A stretch of DNA of 64,000 bases from positions 620,001 through 684,000 of the forward strand of contig CANMWG010000001.1 of assembly GCA_947501555.1 (NCBI GenBank). The letters run 5' to 3'. Below the pieces are notes generated by a model, which worked only from the letters and a program-made list of their open reading frames with translations, had not been told where the DNA came from and searched no databases. The position numbers and the translations under genes are program-made. This document shows positions 43,428 to 52,671 of this stretch, one piece after another. Numbering within the stretch: the first letter of the stretch is position 1; each line of letters opens with the position of its first letter. This DNA comes from an uncultured Paracoccaceae bacterium (lineage in GTDB: Bacteria; Pseudomonadota; Alphaproteobacteria; Rhodobacterales; Rhodobacteraceae).

Positions 43428-44747
43428 ATGCTTAAAACAATGACTTACGCGTCCTTTGGCGCGGCGCTGATGGCCACAACTGCCATTGCGAACCCATATT
43501 CCGAATATGAAGGCACGACCCTCGTGGTGAATTTTCCAGCACATCCGCATTATGATGCTGTGATGCAGATCCTGCCGGAATTCACGGCTCAGACCGGCAT
43601 CGAAGTTGAAGTCGACCAATTGCCATATCTGGCCATGCGCGAACGTCAAACACTCGAACTCGGCCAGGATGAAGGTGAATACGACCTGGTAGCCTACGTG
43701 GTGTTCTCAAAAGCCGACTATGTTTACGCAGACCAACTGGAAAATCTTGCGAAGTACTTCATGAACCCAAATCTGGCTGATCCGTCTTATGACGCTGACG
43801 ATCTGATTGACGGCTATGTGTACAACATCGGTTTCGCCGGTGGGAGTCGTGGTTATCTTGAGGGCAAGACGGGGTCGCTGTTCGGCATTCCTTATGGGTC
43901 TGAGACGTCTGTCCTGGGTTACCGCACGGACATCTTCGAAAAGCACGGCCTTGAAGTGCCTGAGACCTATGAAGAGATGCTCGAACTTGCCTGCCAAATT
44001 CCTGCATTGGAGCCTGGCATGGGTGGTCTTGCGTCTCGTGCGGCCTCTGGCCACCACGCCGCCCACGCTTTCTTGCTGCACCTGAACCCGTTGGGCGGCG
44101 CCATCTTTGATGACAACTGGGAGCCCGTGATGAACAGCGCCGAAGGCGTTGCGGCAGCTGAGGCGCTCAAGCAGATCGTGGAGTGCGGGCCTGAAGGCGC
44201 TGTGAACTTCGGCTTTGGTGAAGCTCTGGGATCGTTCTTGAACGGTGATACGGCGATGTATTTGGACACAACGGTTGTGGCGGGTCAGGTCAATGATCCG
44301 GAACGCAGCCAGGTTGTTGGGAATGTCGGTTGGGCACTTCATCCGATGGGCACCGAGCGCGCATCTCAGACCGGTGGTTTTGGCATCGGCATCCCAAGCA
44401 ACGCCGAAAACAAGGAAGCAGCCTTCCTGTTGATGCAGTGGCTTACGTCTCGTGAGGGCGACAAGCTGGTGGCTCTGGCTGGCGGCAACCCTTCGCGGTT
44501 CTCTACACATGCCGACCCAGATGTGAACGCGGCTTTCCCGCATATGGCGACTTTTGGTGAGGCGCTTCAGTATGCTGACCCTGACTGGCGTCCTATTATC
44601 CCTACATGGGGCCGGATCAACGCTGATCTTGGGACAACGCTCAGCGAAGTTTTGACCCAAGAACTGGACATCCAAGAGGCGCTGGACGGTGTGGCAGAGC
44701 GTGCGCGTGCGGCGATGGACGAAGCTGGGTACTATAGCTGGCAGTAA
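43428..44747 (+). CDS. Sugar ABC transporter substrate-binding protein
   Basis: A 439-residue binding protein of the extracellular solute-binding family 1. The signal peptide ends TAIANPYS. The core has GQDEGEYDLVAYVV, GIPYGSETSVLGYRTDIF and TAMYLDTTVVAGQ. It is one of the most strongly conserved types for oligosaccharide or polyol import. A hairpin after the stop separates it from the permeases. Confidence 0.92.
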   Translation: MLKTMTYASFGAALMATTAIANPYSEYEGTTLVVNFPAHPHYDAVMQILPEFTAQTGIEVEVDQLPYLAMRERQTLELGQDEGEYDLVAYVVFSKADYVYADQLENLAKYFMNPNLADPSYDADDLIDGYVYNIGFAGGSRGYLEGKTGSLFGIPYGSETSVLGYRTDIFEKHGLEVPETYEEMLELACQIPALEPGMGGLASRAASGHHAAHAFLLHLNPLGGAIFDDNWEPVMNSAEGVAAAEALKQIVECGPEGAVNFGFGEALGSFLNGDTAMYLDTTVVAGQVNDPERSQVVGNVGWALHPMGTERASQTGGFGIGIPSNAENKEAAFLLMQWLTSREGDKLVALAGGNPSRFSTHADPDVNAAFPHMATFGEALQYADPDWRPIIPTWGRINADLGTTLSEVLTQELDIQEALDGVAERARAAMDEAGYYSWQ

Positions 44748-44769
44748 GTTGTCTCTTTTCAGAACATGT

Positions 44770-44791
44770 GCGGCGCCCAATCGGGTGCCGC
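44770..44791 (+). other. Intra-operon hairpin after the binding-protein gene
   Basis: GCGGCGCCC pairs with GGGTGCCGC (one G-U) across an AATC loop. It is followed by a weak T-rich run (GCTTTCTTCTCTT). It may attenuate transcription into the permeases or stabilise the upstream mRNA. Confidence 0.6.
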
Positions 44792-44833
44792 GCTTTCTTC
44801 TCTTAATTTTGCCTTATATAACAAGGGTCAGAC

Positions 44834-45799
44834 ATGTCAGATATGACCGTCGCTAAAGGTATGAACCAGCGTCGCCCTGCAAAACGCAAGGCTGTTAGCC
44901 TTGCCAACCGGTTGTCGCCTTACGCCTTTGTTGGGCCCGCGATCATCGTTCTCTTCATCGCATTGATCATCCCGCTGGGCTATATGATTTACGGATCAAT
45001 GCTGGATTGGACAGCCAGTCAATCCATCGAGGAGGCCGACTTTATCGGGCTCAAGAATTATACAGACCTTTGGAATGACCCACGGTTCATGAAGAGCGTA
45101 AGCGTCACCTTGCGCTTTGCGTTCATTGTTGTCGTGGTTGAGCTGATTGTCGGTGTTGGTCTGGCGCTTTTGCTGGATAGGGACATCAAAGGGATGACCT
45201 TTCTGCGGACAATGTTCATCTTACCAATGATGATTGCACCTGTTGTTGTGGGCCTGATGTGGCGCTTTATGTACCATCCTTCAGATGGCACGTTTAATCG
45301 GTTTCTAGAGAAAATAGGTTTGCCATCCGTTGATTGGTTAGGTGAACACGCGCTTATGTCGGTGATCATTGCTGATATTTGGCAGTGGACCCCCTTCATC
45401 TTCATTCTTGCATTGGCTGCCCTGCAATCCCTGCCACGCTCGACACTAGAAGCGGCGCGCATCGACGGCGCCAGCCCTTGGCAGCAGATCATTTACATCA
45501 AATTGCCACTGATGATGCCGGTCCTGATCGTCACCGCTTTGCTGCGCCTGATTGATGCCTTCAAAGTGCTTGAGGTGATCCTTGTGCTAACGGACGGTGG
45601 CCCCGGGCAAGAGACGCAAATCCTGTCGCATCGGATCAACGAGACGATGACCGAAGTCCGCCATTTGGGTGAGGCCGCCGCCATGGCCAACTACCTTCTC
45701 ATTCTACTGATGGCGCTGACCCTCGGTATGCTCGGCTTCAATCGCTGGCAGGAGAACCGAACCGCCCGCATTCGGGCCGCTGCGGAAGAGGACGTATAG
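44834..45799 (+). CDS. Sugar ABC transporter permease 1
   Basis: A 321-residue permease of the MalF type with six membrane segments. The EAA loop is near residues 205-225 (STLEAARIDGASPWQQIIYIKLPL). It pairs with the next permease, whose start is two bases after this stop. Confidence 0.92.
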   Translation: MSDMTVAKGMNQRRPAKRKAVSLANRLSPYAFVGPAIIVLFIALIIPLGYMIYGSMLDWTASQSIEEADFIGLKNYTDLWNDPRFMKSVSVTLRFAFIVVVVELIVGVGLALLLDRDIKGMTFLRTMFILPMMIAPVVVGLMWRFMYHPSDGTFNRFLEKIGLPSVDWLGEHALMSVIIADIWQWTPFIFILALAALQSLPRSTLEAARIDGASPWQQIIYIKLPLMMPVLIVTALLRLIDAFKVLEVILVLTDGGPGQETQILSHRINETMTEVRHLGEAAAMANYLLILLMALTLGMLGFNRWQENRTARIRAAAEEDV

Positions 45800-45800
45800 T

Positions 45801-46736
45801 ATGAGCCACGCCACACAAAAACAAAACCCGGCGTTCTACGCGGTCATTGCCCTGCTGGTCTTTATGTCTGTAGGGCCTGTTCTGCTGATGTTCGTAAATT
45901 CCTTCAAACTTGACGTCGATATTCTGTCAGGCACCAGCGGCCTTTTGTTTTTTCCGACGATCCAGAACTACGAGACCGCGCTATGCGATATTCTTTGGTA
46001 TGAGCCCGATCACCTTCGGTTCTGTCAGCTCAAATTTGGCGGTGCCTTCGTCAACTCGCTGACTATCGCTATCATATCGACAATTCTGACGTTGGTAATC
46101 GGGGCGATGGCCGCCTATGGCCTCGTGCGGTTTCGGTTCCTAGGGCGGGATACGGTTTCGACAACCACGCTACTGGTCCGGATGGTGCCACCTGCCGTCT
46201 TGCTCGTTCCCGTCTTTGGGCTTTGGAACAACCAGTTCTGTCTGGATCAGAACGGCCTTCTGGGTGGATGGATCAAGGACATCTTCGGCGGGCGGGGCGA
46301 TCCTTGTCTTGCTGGCACCCATTCCGGGATTATCCTGATATATGTGGCGATGAACCTGCCCTTTGTGATCTGGATTTTACAAAGCTTCATCGTGCAGGTG
46401 CCGCGCTCCTTAGAGGAAGCGGCCCGTGTTGATGGTGCCGGTCCGTTTCAGGTTTTCTTTATGGTCGTGCTTCCCTTGATAAAACCCGGTCTGGCAGCGG
46501 CGGCGATATTTACTTTCCGTATTGCCTGGAACGAATATCTGCTGGCCTCGGCCCTGTCTGATCGCGACACAAAGACCGTTCCGATCCTGATCGTCAACAA
46601 TATGTCAGAGTTCAACGTGGAATGGGGGGTAATCATGGCCACTGGCATGTTGCTCGCGATCCCACCGATCATTTTTACTTTGCTGGCAAGCCGTCAGATC
46701 ATCACGGGCATGACCGCCGGCGCTGTGAAAGGCTAA
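45801..46736 (+). CDS. Sugar ABC transporter permease 2
   Basis: A 311-residue permease of the MalG type with six membrane segments. The EAA loop is near residues 205-225 (SLEEAARVDGAGPFQVFFMV). An unusual Cys-rich periplasmic loop (CDILWYEPDHLRFCQLKF) sits between the first two segments. The Tm-1-like gene starts four bases after its stop. Confidence 0.92.
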   Translation: MSHATQKQNPAFYAVIALLVFMSVGPVLLMFVNSFKLDVDILSGTSGLLFFPTIQNYETALCDILWYEPDHLRFCQLKFGGAFVNSLTIAIISTILTLVIGAMAAYGLVRFRFLGRDTVSTTTLLVRMVPPAVLLVPVFGLWNNQFCLDQNGLLGGWIKDIFGGRGDPCLAGTHSGIILIYVAMNLPFVIWILQSFIVQVPRSLEEAARVDGAGPFQVFFMVVLPLIKPGLAAAAIFTFRIAWNEYLLASALSDRDTKTVPILIVNNMSEFNVEWGVIMATGMLLAIPPIIFTLLASRQIITGMTAGAVKG

Positions 46737-46739
46737 ACG

Positions 46740-47876
46740 ATGTCCAAGGTGTTGGTCCTGGTGACCATGGCGACAAAATTGGAAGAGGCGCAGTTCCTCG
46801 TTGCTGCATTGGTCGCTGCCGGGGTTGAGCCACAGGTGGTTGATACCTCGCTTCGTACAGGCGGTGAAGTGCTGGGCGGTGAGGGCAAGTGCATTGCGAT
46901 GTCCGACGCGGCAAAGCGCGCCCTCATGCAGGTGAACGAAGGCCGCAAAAACGGTGCAGAGGTCGTTGTCGGCATTGGCGGTGGCACAGGCGGTGAAATC
47001 GCGCTGCAAGTGATGCGCGATTTGCCTGTGACTTACCCCAAAGTGCTATGCACGACCTTGCCGTTTGACCCGCGCTTTGCTGTGGCGGACAACTCGATTG
47101 TCTTGGTGCCGTCTCCGGCGGATATTATGGGCCTTAACGGGATGTTGCGCGAATGCCTTGAAAATACTGCTTTAATGACTGCAGGCCTATGCAAGAAAAA
47201 GCGTAAGGGTGAACTGATTGACATCGAACCTTCTGTCGGGATTACGGCGCTTGGCGCAACCGATGGCGCGATCCGCCCCCTCGTGGATGCGCTAAAGGGG
47301 CAGGGGCGGGAATGCACTGTGTTTCATTCCAACGGGTTCGGCGGCGCGGCTTTTGCGCGCTTTGCCCGGAAGGGTGCGCTTGATGCAATCGTTGATCTGA
47401 CGCCTCATGAATTGACGCGGATCCATCTGGCGGGGGCCCATGTCCCGATGCCCGATCGTTTTAGTGCAGGTGGCCATCTGCCGCGGATCGTTTTGCCCGG
47501 TGCGATCAACTTTATTGGCCTTGGTCAAAAAAACCTGATGCCGGCGCGGTATTTCGAACGACCGCATTATGAACACTCTTCCTTGTTCACCCATGTGAAA
47601 CTGACGGAAGAAGAAATGGTCCTTGTGTCTGCAAAGTTGGCCCATGAACTTAATACGCTAAGCGGTCCTTGTGCCGTGATCATTCCAATGGGCGGCTTTT
47701 CGCACCACGATCGCCCTGGCGGTGCGATAGAGGATCACAGTTTGCGCGAAACATGCGCCGCAACCCTCGAAGCGAATCTCAACAACGATATCCCTGTGAC
47801 CCGGATTGAGGCGCATCTTTTTGCGCCAGAGGTGACACAGGCCATTACATCGACCCTAACCGCATTGCCCGCCTGA
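46740..47876 (+). CDS. Tm-1-like ATP-binding domain protein (UPF0261)
   Basis: A 378-residue cytoplasmic protein of the UPF0261 / Tm-1-like family. The N-terminal Rossmann-like part has a glycine-rich loop GIGGGTGGEIALQ (near residue 80). The second half contains HSNGFGGAAFARF and IPMGGFSHHDRPGG, conserved in the family. Tm-1 itself is a plant viral-resistance protein; the bacterial role is unknown, but relatives lie in carbohydrate loci. Unlike many relatives, no TIM-barrel partner gene is adjacent. Confidence 0.86.
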   Translation: MSKVLVLVTMATKLEEAQFLVAALVAAGVEPQVVDTSLRTGGEVLGGEGKCIAMSDAAKRALMQVNEGRKNGAEVVVGIGGGTGGEIALQVMRDLPVTYPKVLCTTLPFDPRFAVADNSIVLVPSPADIMGLNGMLRECLENTALMTAGLCKKKRKGELIDIEPSVGITALGATDGAIRPLVDALKGQGRECTVFHSNGFGGAAFARFARKGALDAIVDLTPHELTRIHLAGAHVPMPDRFSAGGHLPRIVLPGAINFIGLGQKNLMPARYFERPHYEHSSLFTHVKLTEEEMVLVSAKLAHELNTLSGPCAVIIPMGGFSHHDRPGGAIEDHSLRETCAATLEANLNNDIPVTRIEAHLFAPEVTQAITSTLTALPA

Positions 47877-47886
47877 GAGGACTGCC

Positions 47887-48540
47887 ATGGACGACCTGAT
47901 CCAAAAGAAAGATGCGTTGATCGCAACCGCTAAGCGCTGCTTTGACCTGCGCTTGCAAACCAATGCCGGCGGAAATCTGTCGGTTCGCCTCGACAGCGTC
48001 GATGCGATTGTCATCAAGCCCTCTGGTGTTGGCTTTAATGAATGTACGCGGGAAAACCTTCAGGTGGTGCATCTAGACGGCACATTAGAGCCATCAGACC
48101 ATAAGCCGTCAAAAGATCTAGACTTCCACCTCGATCTTTATCGCATCCGGGATGACATCAAAGCAGTTGTGCATTGCCACAGCCCGTGGGCCACGGGCTA
48201 TGCCAGTGCGGGCATCGAAATTCCGTGCCTGACCGTTCAAACGATCGAAAAGATTGGTCGGATGCCCTTAATTCCGCTCTCGCCTCAAGGTGGTCCTCAG
48301 ACCGATAAGGAGATAAGCCCGGTGTTCCAAGACCGACATGTGGTTGCCGCCGTATTAGCCAACCACGGCACCATTGGCGTTGGAACGACGCTGTTGAAGG
48401 CACAGTATCTGGCCGAAATCATCGAAGAAACAGCACATATCGCCTTTGTCCGCGACACGTTAATGGCGGCGCATGGCAAGACCGCCGCTGACCTGCCTCA
48501 ATATGGAACTGCCGCCGATGCGCGTGCTGCAGCAGTGTGA
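47887..48540 (+). CDS. Class II aldolase family protein (right arm)
   Basis: A 217-residue protein of the fuculose-phosphate aldolase / AraD family. The phosphate loop is TNAGGNLSVR, zinc ligands include HCHS, and ANHGTIGVG is the typical third site. It differs from the left-arm member in length and lacks its C-terminal extension. It may be an aldolase, epimerase or decarboxylase. It is four bases from the transaldolase gene. Confidence 0.88.
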   Translation: MDDLIQKKDALIATAKRCFDLRLQTNAGGNLSVRLDSVDAIVIKPSGVGFNECTRENLQVVHLDGTLEPSDHKPSKDLDFHLDLYRIRDDIKAVVHCHSPWATGYASAGIEIPCLTVQTIEKIGRMPLIPLSPQGGPQTDKEISPVFQDRHVVAAVLANHGTIGVGTTLLKAQYLAEIIEETAHIAFVRDTLMAAHGKTAADLPQYGTAADARAAAV

Positions 48541-48543
48541 CAC

Positions 48544-49479
48544 ATGACCAGCGTTCTTGATCAACTGCGGAGCATGACGACGGTCGTCGCTGATACAGCT
48601 GAGCTTGATGCCGTGCGCAAATTCCAACCGGTCGACTGCACAACAAACCCGTCTTTGGTGTTGAAGGCCTTTGAAAACGCGGAATCCAAAGCGGTGCTGA
48701 ATGCCGCAATCGCGCAAGGTCGCGCAAAGGGGCATGGGAACGAGGCAATCGCTGCACACCTTCCGATCGAATTGGGTGTTGCGCTGTCCAAATTGATCCC
48801 TGGCCGCATTTCAACGGAAGTCGAGGCAAACCTGTCGTTCGATAAAGAGGCCTCCGTAAAGCGGGCGCTAGAGATCGTCGAAGCCTATGACAAACGGGGA
48901 GTGGGGACAGACCGCATCCTGATCAAACTTGCGGCGACCTGGGAAGGTGTGCGTGCGGCTGACGTTCTTCAGAGACAAGGGATTGATTGCAATCTGACGC
49001 TAGTTTTCTCACTGACGCAGGCCATTGCCTGCGCTGACGCGGGCGCGTTCCTGCTCTCCCCTTTCGTTGGCCGGATGACAGATTGGTTCAAAAAGGCCCA
49101 AGGTGTTGACGAATTCAAGGCGAGGCATGACCCAGGTGTCCTGTCAGTCAAAATGATTTACGACTATTACAAATCCAACGGCATCGACACGATCATCATG
49201 GGGGCGTCCTTTCGCAACGTTGATCAGATCAAGGCGCTGTCAGGCTGCGATAACTTGACCATCTCGCCCGCTTTGCTGAAGCAGCTTGGCTCAGAAACCG
49301 CCGATCTGCCCCGGGCCCTATCGCCAGAAACGGCAGCGCCAGCGGCCACACAGACCATTCACGCGACCACATTCCGCTGGAACACCGCGACTGACCCAAT
49401 GACGAATGAATTATTGGCAAACGGTATCCGCGGTTTCGATCAGGATTTCAAAAAGATGTTGTCCATTTTGGAAAATTGA
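48544..49479 (+). CDS. tal: Transaldolase (TalB-like)
   Basis: A 311-residue TIM-barrel transaldolase. The Schiff-base lysine is Lys128 in RILIKLAATWEG; Asp17 (VVADT) and Glu92 (STEVEAN) fit the catalytic triad of E. coli TalB. TTNPSL is the phosphate-site region. It moves a dihydroxyacetone unit between sugar phosphates. Placed last in the right arm, it may feed pathway products into the pentose-phosphate pool. Confidence 0.93.
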   Translation: MTSVLDQLRSMTTVVADTAELDAVRKFQPVDCTTNPSLVLKAFENAESKAVLNAAIAQGRAKGHGNEAIAAHLPIELGVALSKLIPGRISTEVEANLSFDKEASVKRALEIVEAYDKRGVGTDRILIKLAATWEGVRAADVLQRQGIDCNLTLVFSLTQAIACADAGAFLLSPFVGRMTDWFKKAQGVDEFKARHDPGVLSVKMIYDYYKSNGIDTIIMGASFRNVDQIKALSGCDNLTISPALLKQLGSETADLPRALSPETAAPAATQTIHATTFRWNTATDPMTNELLANGIRGFDQDFKKMLSILEN

Positions 49480-49714
49480 AACCGCGGATGTCAAAGTACG
49501 CAAGCGCGGTAAAGGTTCGATTGGTGGTGTGCCAGGACCCGTTGAAACCAGCCCGCTCAACTGACCTTATCGTAGGTTTGGCCAATCCCAGCAGGGTCAA
49601 CGCGCACTTCGCAAAAAACGACATACGAAAAACCTGATCGTTCAAGCCAAATACGACCGTAACACCGCTCCTTCGCGCCCTGACAATACCGGGGCTGCCG
49701 TTTTGCCAAATGCG

Positions 49715-50092
49715 TCAATCCCATCTTTGAGTGACGGAAACATTGATAACAGTTCCGCCCGCGCTGCAGCTTCGACGCCCGACCTGATTGCCGTTTACAT
49801 CAAGCGCGTGCAGCACAATGATCGATTCGGATTCAACCCCATTGCCGTTTGCCACAAGGCTGCCACCATCCAACACGGTATGGCTCCCGGACTGATCATC
49901 GTCGAAAGTATCGGGATCACCTCCGGTATCATCAACCGTGATTTGCTGGGCCGCCCCAGCGGAATATTCGAAGATTGTTCCGTCTGGCGTGCTTGAGTTG
50001 TTGATGATCGGATCGCCGGGGGTCCCACTTGGGGACCGGGCCGTGATTGTCAGGCTTTCGTTGTCAAAGGCGAGGAACGTGCGGGCTACCAT
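49715..50092 (-). CDS. Short Hint-protein-like N-terminal fragment
   Basis: A 125-residue frame rich in Asp, Thr, Ser and Gly (TPGDPIINNSSTPDGTIF, QQITVDDTGGDPDTFDDD). It resembles the N-terminal beta region of roseobacter Hint-domain surface proteins, but the Hint domain is absent and the frame ends soon after NGNQVG in a low-similarity tail. It is likely a truncated or decayed gene. It has no signal peptide and only a weak ribosome-binding site. Confidence 0.45.
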   Translation of the reverse strand: MVARTFLAFDNESLTITARSPSGTPGDPIINNSSTPDGTIFEYSAGAAQQITVDDTGGDPDTFDDDQSGSHTVLDGGSLVANGNGVESESIIVLHALDVNGNQVGRRSCSAGGTVINVSVTQRWD

Positions 50093-50198
50093 TTTTGTTT
50101 TTAAGGTCCATTTTGGCTACTTTAACCCGTCATTAATGCTCATTGCGTGATGATTCTGACAATGTGGATACGCTGAAAAGGATATCCGCTGATATCTC

Positions 50199-51044
50199 TT
50201 AGCGACCCGGAATAACACCGCGCTTCACGCCCTTGTTATCCCAGTCATCTAAGGCTGCCATTGCGTCTTCGGCTGTCTCTACGAACCGGAAGAGCTTTAG
50301 ATCATCCGCCGAGATTGTGCCCGCATCCGCAAGTGCGTCCCAGTTGATGATCGTTTCCCAAAATGACTTTCCGAACAGCAAAAACGGTACCTGCTCCATT
50401 CGTCCAGTCTGGATCAACGTCAGGGCTTCAAACATCTCATCTAAGGTGCCAAAGCCCCCCGGGAAGACACAGACTGCGGACGCCCGCATCAGGAAGTGCA
50501 TCTTCCGAATCGCAAAATAGTGGAAGTTAAAGCACAACTCTGGCGTCACATAAGCGTTTGGCGCTTGTTCATGCGGCAGCACGATGTTCAGCCCGATGGA
50601 CCGCCCGCCTGCCTCTTCAGCCCCACGGTTGCCAGCCTCCATGACACCGGGGCCGCCGCCGGTGACGATCACATCCTCGGTCCCGCCTGTGGCCATCGAC
50701 TTGGTTGTCATCATCTGCGCAAACCTGCGTGCCTCATCATAATATTTGCTGAGGTCCGCTAGCGTTTGCGTGCGCGCGCTGTCTTTCTTCGCAGGCTCAG
50801 GGATTCGCGCACCACCGAACAAGACGATGGTTGAGCTGACCCCGGCCTCATCCATCAGCATTTCGGGTTTGAGGAGCTCGAGTTGCAGCCGGACAGGCCG
50901 CAATTCCTCGCGACACATGAAATCCTCATCCGCGAAGGCCAGCGCATAGGATGGCGCGCGTGTTTGCGGGGTGTCGGGAACTTGTTTGACCTCTTCCCGG
51001 TCCTGGTGGCTATCGCGGAAAGGGTGGTGGCGGTTGTCGTGCAT
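50199..51044 (-). CDS. LOG family protein (cytokinin-type phosphoribohydrolase fold)
   Basis: A protein of 281 residues. The LOG/lysine-decarboxylase-like Rossmann motifs are GGGPGVMEAGNRGA and PGGFGTLDEMFE. Members cleave nucleoside 5'-monophosphates to free base and ribose 5-phosphate. ATG 51044 is chosen; the frame is open to 51206 but that part overlaps the divergent gene. The N-terminal 80 residues precede the conserved domain. It is divergent from the thioredoxin-fold gene. Confidence 0.88.
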   Translation of the reverse strand: MHDNRHHPFRDSHQDREEVKQVPDTPQTRAPSYALAFADEDFMCREELRPVRLQLELLKPEMLMDEAGVSSTIVLFGGARIPEPAKKDSARTQTLADLSKYYDEARRFAQMMTTKSMATGGTEDVIVTGGGPGVMEAGNRGAEEAGGRSIGLNIVLPHEQAPNAYVTPELCFNFHYFAIRKMHFLMRASAVCVFPGGFGTLDEMFEALTLIQTGRMEQVPFLLFGKSFWETIINWDALADAGTISADDLKLFRFVETAEDAMAALDDWDNKGVKRGVIPGR

Positions 51045-51132
51045 AAAAATCGTCCTGTATTGCTTAGCGCAAACTTGCCTGAGTACGTCCAAGATGCAAT
51101 GCAAATGCGTGTAACCGTCGAAAGGAACGCTG

Positions 51133-51678
51133 ATGCTCTTGAATACACCGGTTTGCGATTTTGGCGCCTCCGCACCCGATTTCGCGCTGCCAACCCCAGA
51201 TGGCACGGTTCATTCGCGCGATAGTGTGATGGGTGAAAAGGGTCTGTTGATTGCTTTCATCTGCAACCATTGTCCCTATGTAATCGCGATCATTGACCGG
51301 CTGGTCGCCGATCTAGAGGCGTTGCGCGCCCAAGGGATCGGCGCGGCCTGTATCATGAGCAATGATTGGCAAAGCTATCCCGCCGATAGCCCGGAAATGA
51401 TGACACAGTTTGCCGCCAAACACGGGCTGACCGTTCCTTATCTGGTGGATGCTGACCAGTCCGTTGCCCGCGCCTATGATGCGGTTTGTACGCCGGACTT
51501 CTTTGGCTTTGATGCAAAAGGTAGCTTGCAATACCGGGGCCGTCTCGATGATGCAGGGATGAAAGACCCCGCTTCACGCACCCCAGAATTACGAGAGGCC
51601 ATGACTGCTGTTGCCCAATTCGGAGAGGGCCCCAAGGTCCAACATCCGTCTATGGGCTGTTCGTTGAAGTGGCGATAG
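51133..51678 (+). CDS. Thioredoxin/peroxiredoxin-like protein
   Basis: A 181-residue thioredoxin-fold protein of the AhpC/TSA-redoxin group. The active site is FICNHCPYV (CxxC). The N-terminal extension GASAPDFALPTPDG is typical of TlpA/redoxins. No signal peptide is present, so it is probably cytoplasmic. The last residues contain another Cys (SMGCSLKW). The role is probably thiol redox or peroxide handling. Confidence 0.86.
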   Translation: MLLNTPVCDFGASAPDFALPTPDGTVHSRDSVMGEKGLLIAFICNHCPYVIAIIDRLVADLEALRAQGIGAACIMSNDWQSYPADSPEMMTQFAAKHGLTVPYLVDADQSVARAYDAVCTPDFFGFDAKGSLQYRGRLDDAGMKDPASRTPELREAMTAVAQFGEGPKVQHPSMGCSLKWR

Positions 51679-51781
51679 CGATCAAGATGCCTGGACGTTG
51701 GCAACAAGCTCCGCGTTAATTTTGCCATCCTTGAGTTCTGTCTTGTGAACGGCTTTGCGTACCAATGGTCTAGATACTCAA

Positions 51782-52543
51782 CTACGCCTTAACAGCCGTT
51801 TTCTCAATTGCAGCGCAAGCCAATGCCTGGCCAGTTTCGGCGATCCAAGCGGCATGTTTTTTACTCTCTTCAACTGTGTCAACGGTCTGAAAAATTCGCA
51901 TGCCCCGCGGAAATTGCAACGTGATCGCCAAAAATTTCATGTACCCGCGTCTGAAAACATATCTGTCGTGCTCGTGGGCTGCCACTGCCGCCAATTCTGA
52001 GAATCTATGACATTCTAGATCACGTAGGCCGCCCAATATGTAACCCTTTTGCGCTGTGATTTCATCCTTCGCTGCATCGAATGTGAGGACATGATATGGT
52101 TGGAATGCCGAAATAAGAAGGGGAAATACCACAGCAGTTCCAATGAATACTGGCACGACATATGCGGCGAGAGAAAGGGTGTCGGTTTTAGCGAAACTGC
52201 CGTCATCTATGTATACGAAAAAGATAAAGATGAAGCCCATCACAATTGGCAAGATTGCAGAGATAGCTATGGCCATCTTCAACTGTCGTTTTTCGGTCAG
52301 CACTAATTTGACATTGCTCCATTCTTGGACATGGAGCTTATGAGAGGCTGCAACGCTTGGAAAAATAAGACAGACCTCGCCATCGATGATCCGCGTTTTA
52401 ACGTCTTTCAAGTTCTGGCTCCCTTGCTCACTTACCTTTGAAATGGGCACAATCAGTCTTGATTTCAATGTATACTTCACATTAGGCACAAAGGGTTTTG
52501 ACACATCCGCTTTGGGCGCTTCGCCCGATGTCGCAGCGACCAA
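51782..52543 (-). CDS. Membrane protein of unknown function
   Basis: A frame of up to 253 residues with two hydrophobic segments (about 90-112 and 125-148) separated by a short loop. The N- and C-terminal parts are soluble, with YVFRRGYMKFLAITLQFPRG in the C-terminal part. No family is recognised. The start is uncertain: the longest form needs TTG 52543, and internal GTG codons are possible. Codon use is more AT-rich than in neighbouring dapD. Confidence 0.55.
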   Translation of the reverse strand: MVAATSGEAPKADVSKPFVPNVKYTLKSRLIVPISKVSEQGSQNLKDVKTRIIDGEVCLIFPSVAASHKLHVQEWSNVKLVLTEKRQLKMAIAISAILPIVMGFIFIFFVYIDDGSFAKTDTLSLAAYVVPVFIGTAVVFPLLISAFQPYHVLTFDAAKDEITAQKGYILGGLRDLECHRFSELAAVAAHEHDRYVFRRGYMKFLAITLQFPRGMRIFQTVDTVEESKKHAAWIAETGQALACAAIEKTAVKA

Positions 52544-52671
52544 GCGTAAGGGTCAACTTCGTCTGACGTTCCACGTATTTAGCTTGCGGCATTCCACTTC
52601 CCACTTTGAGCCGTTGATTGATCCCGGCCTCCGGGCTAGATACCGCCAAACGCATTGATCCGGAGAGACAG

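Noticed and set aside
43707-44780. 357-residue open frame antisense to the sugar-binding protein
   Set aside because: Rich in Arg, His and Cys as expected of antisense frames in GC-biased genes; the plus-strand gene has a signal peptide, family motifs and operon context.
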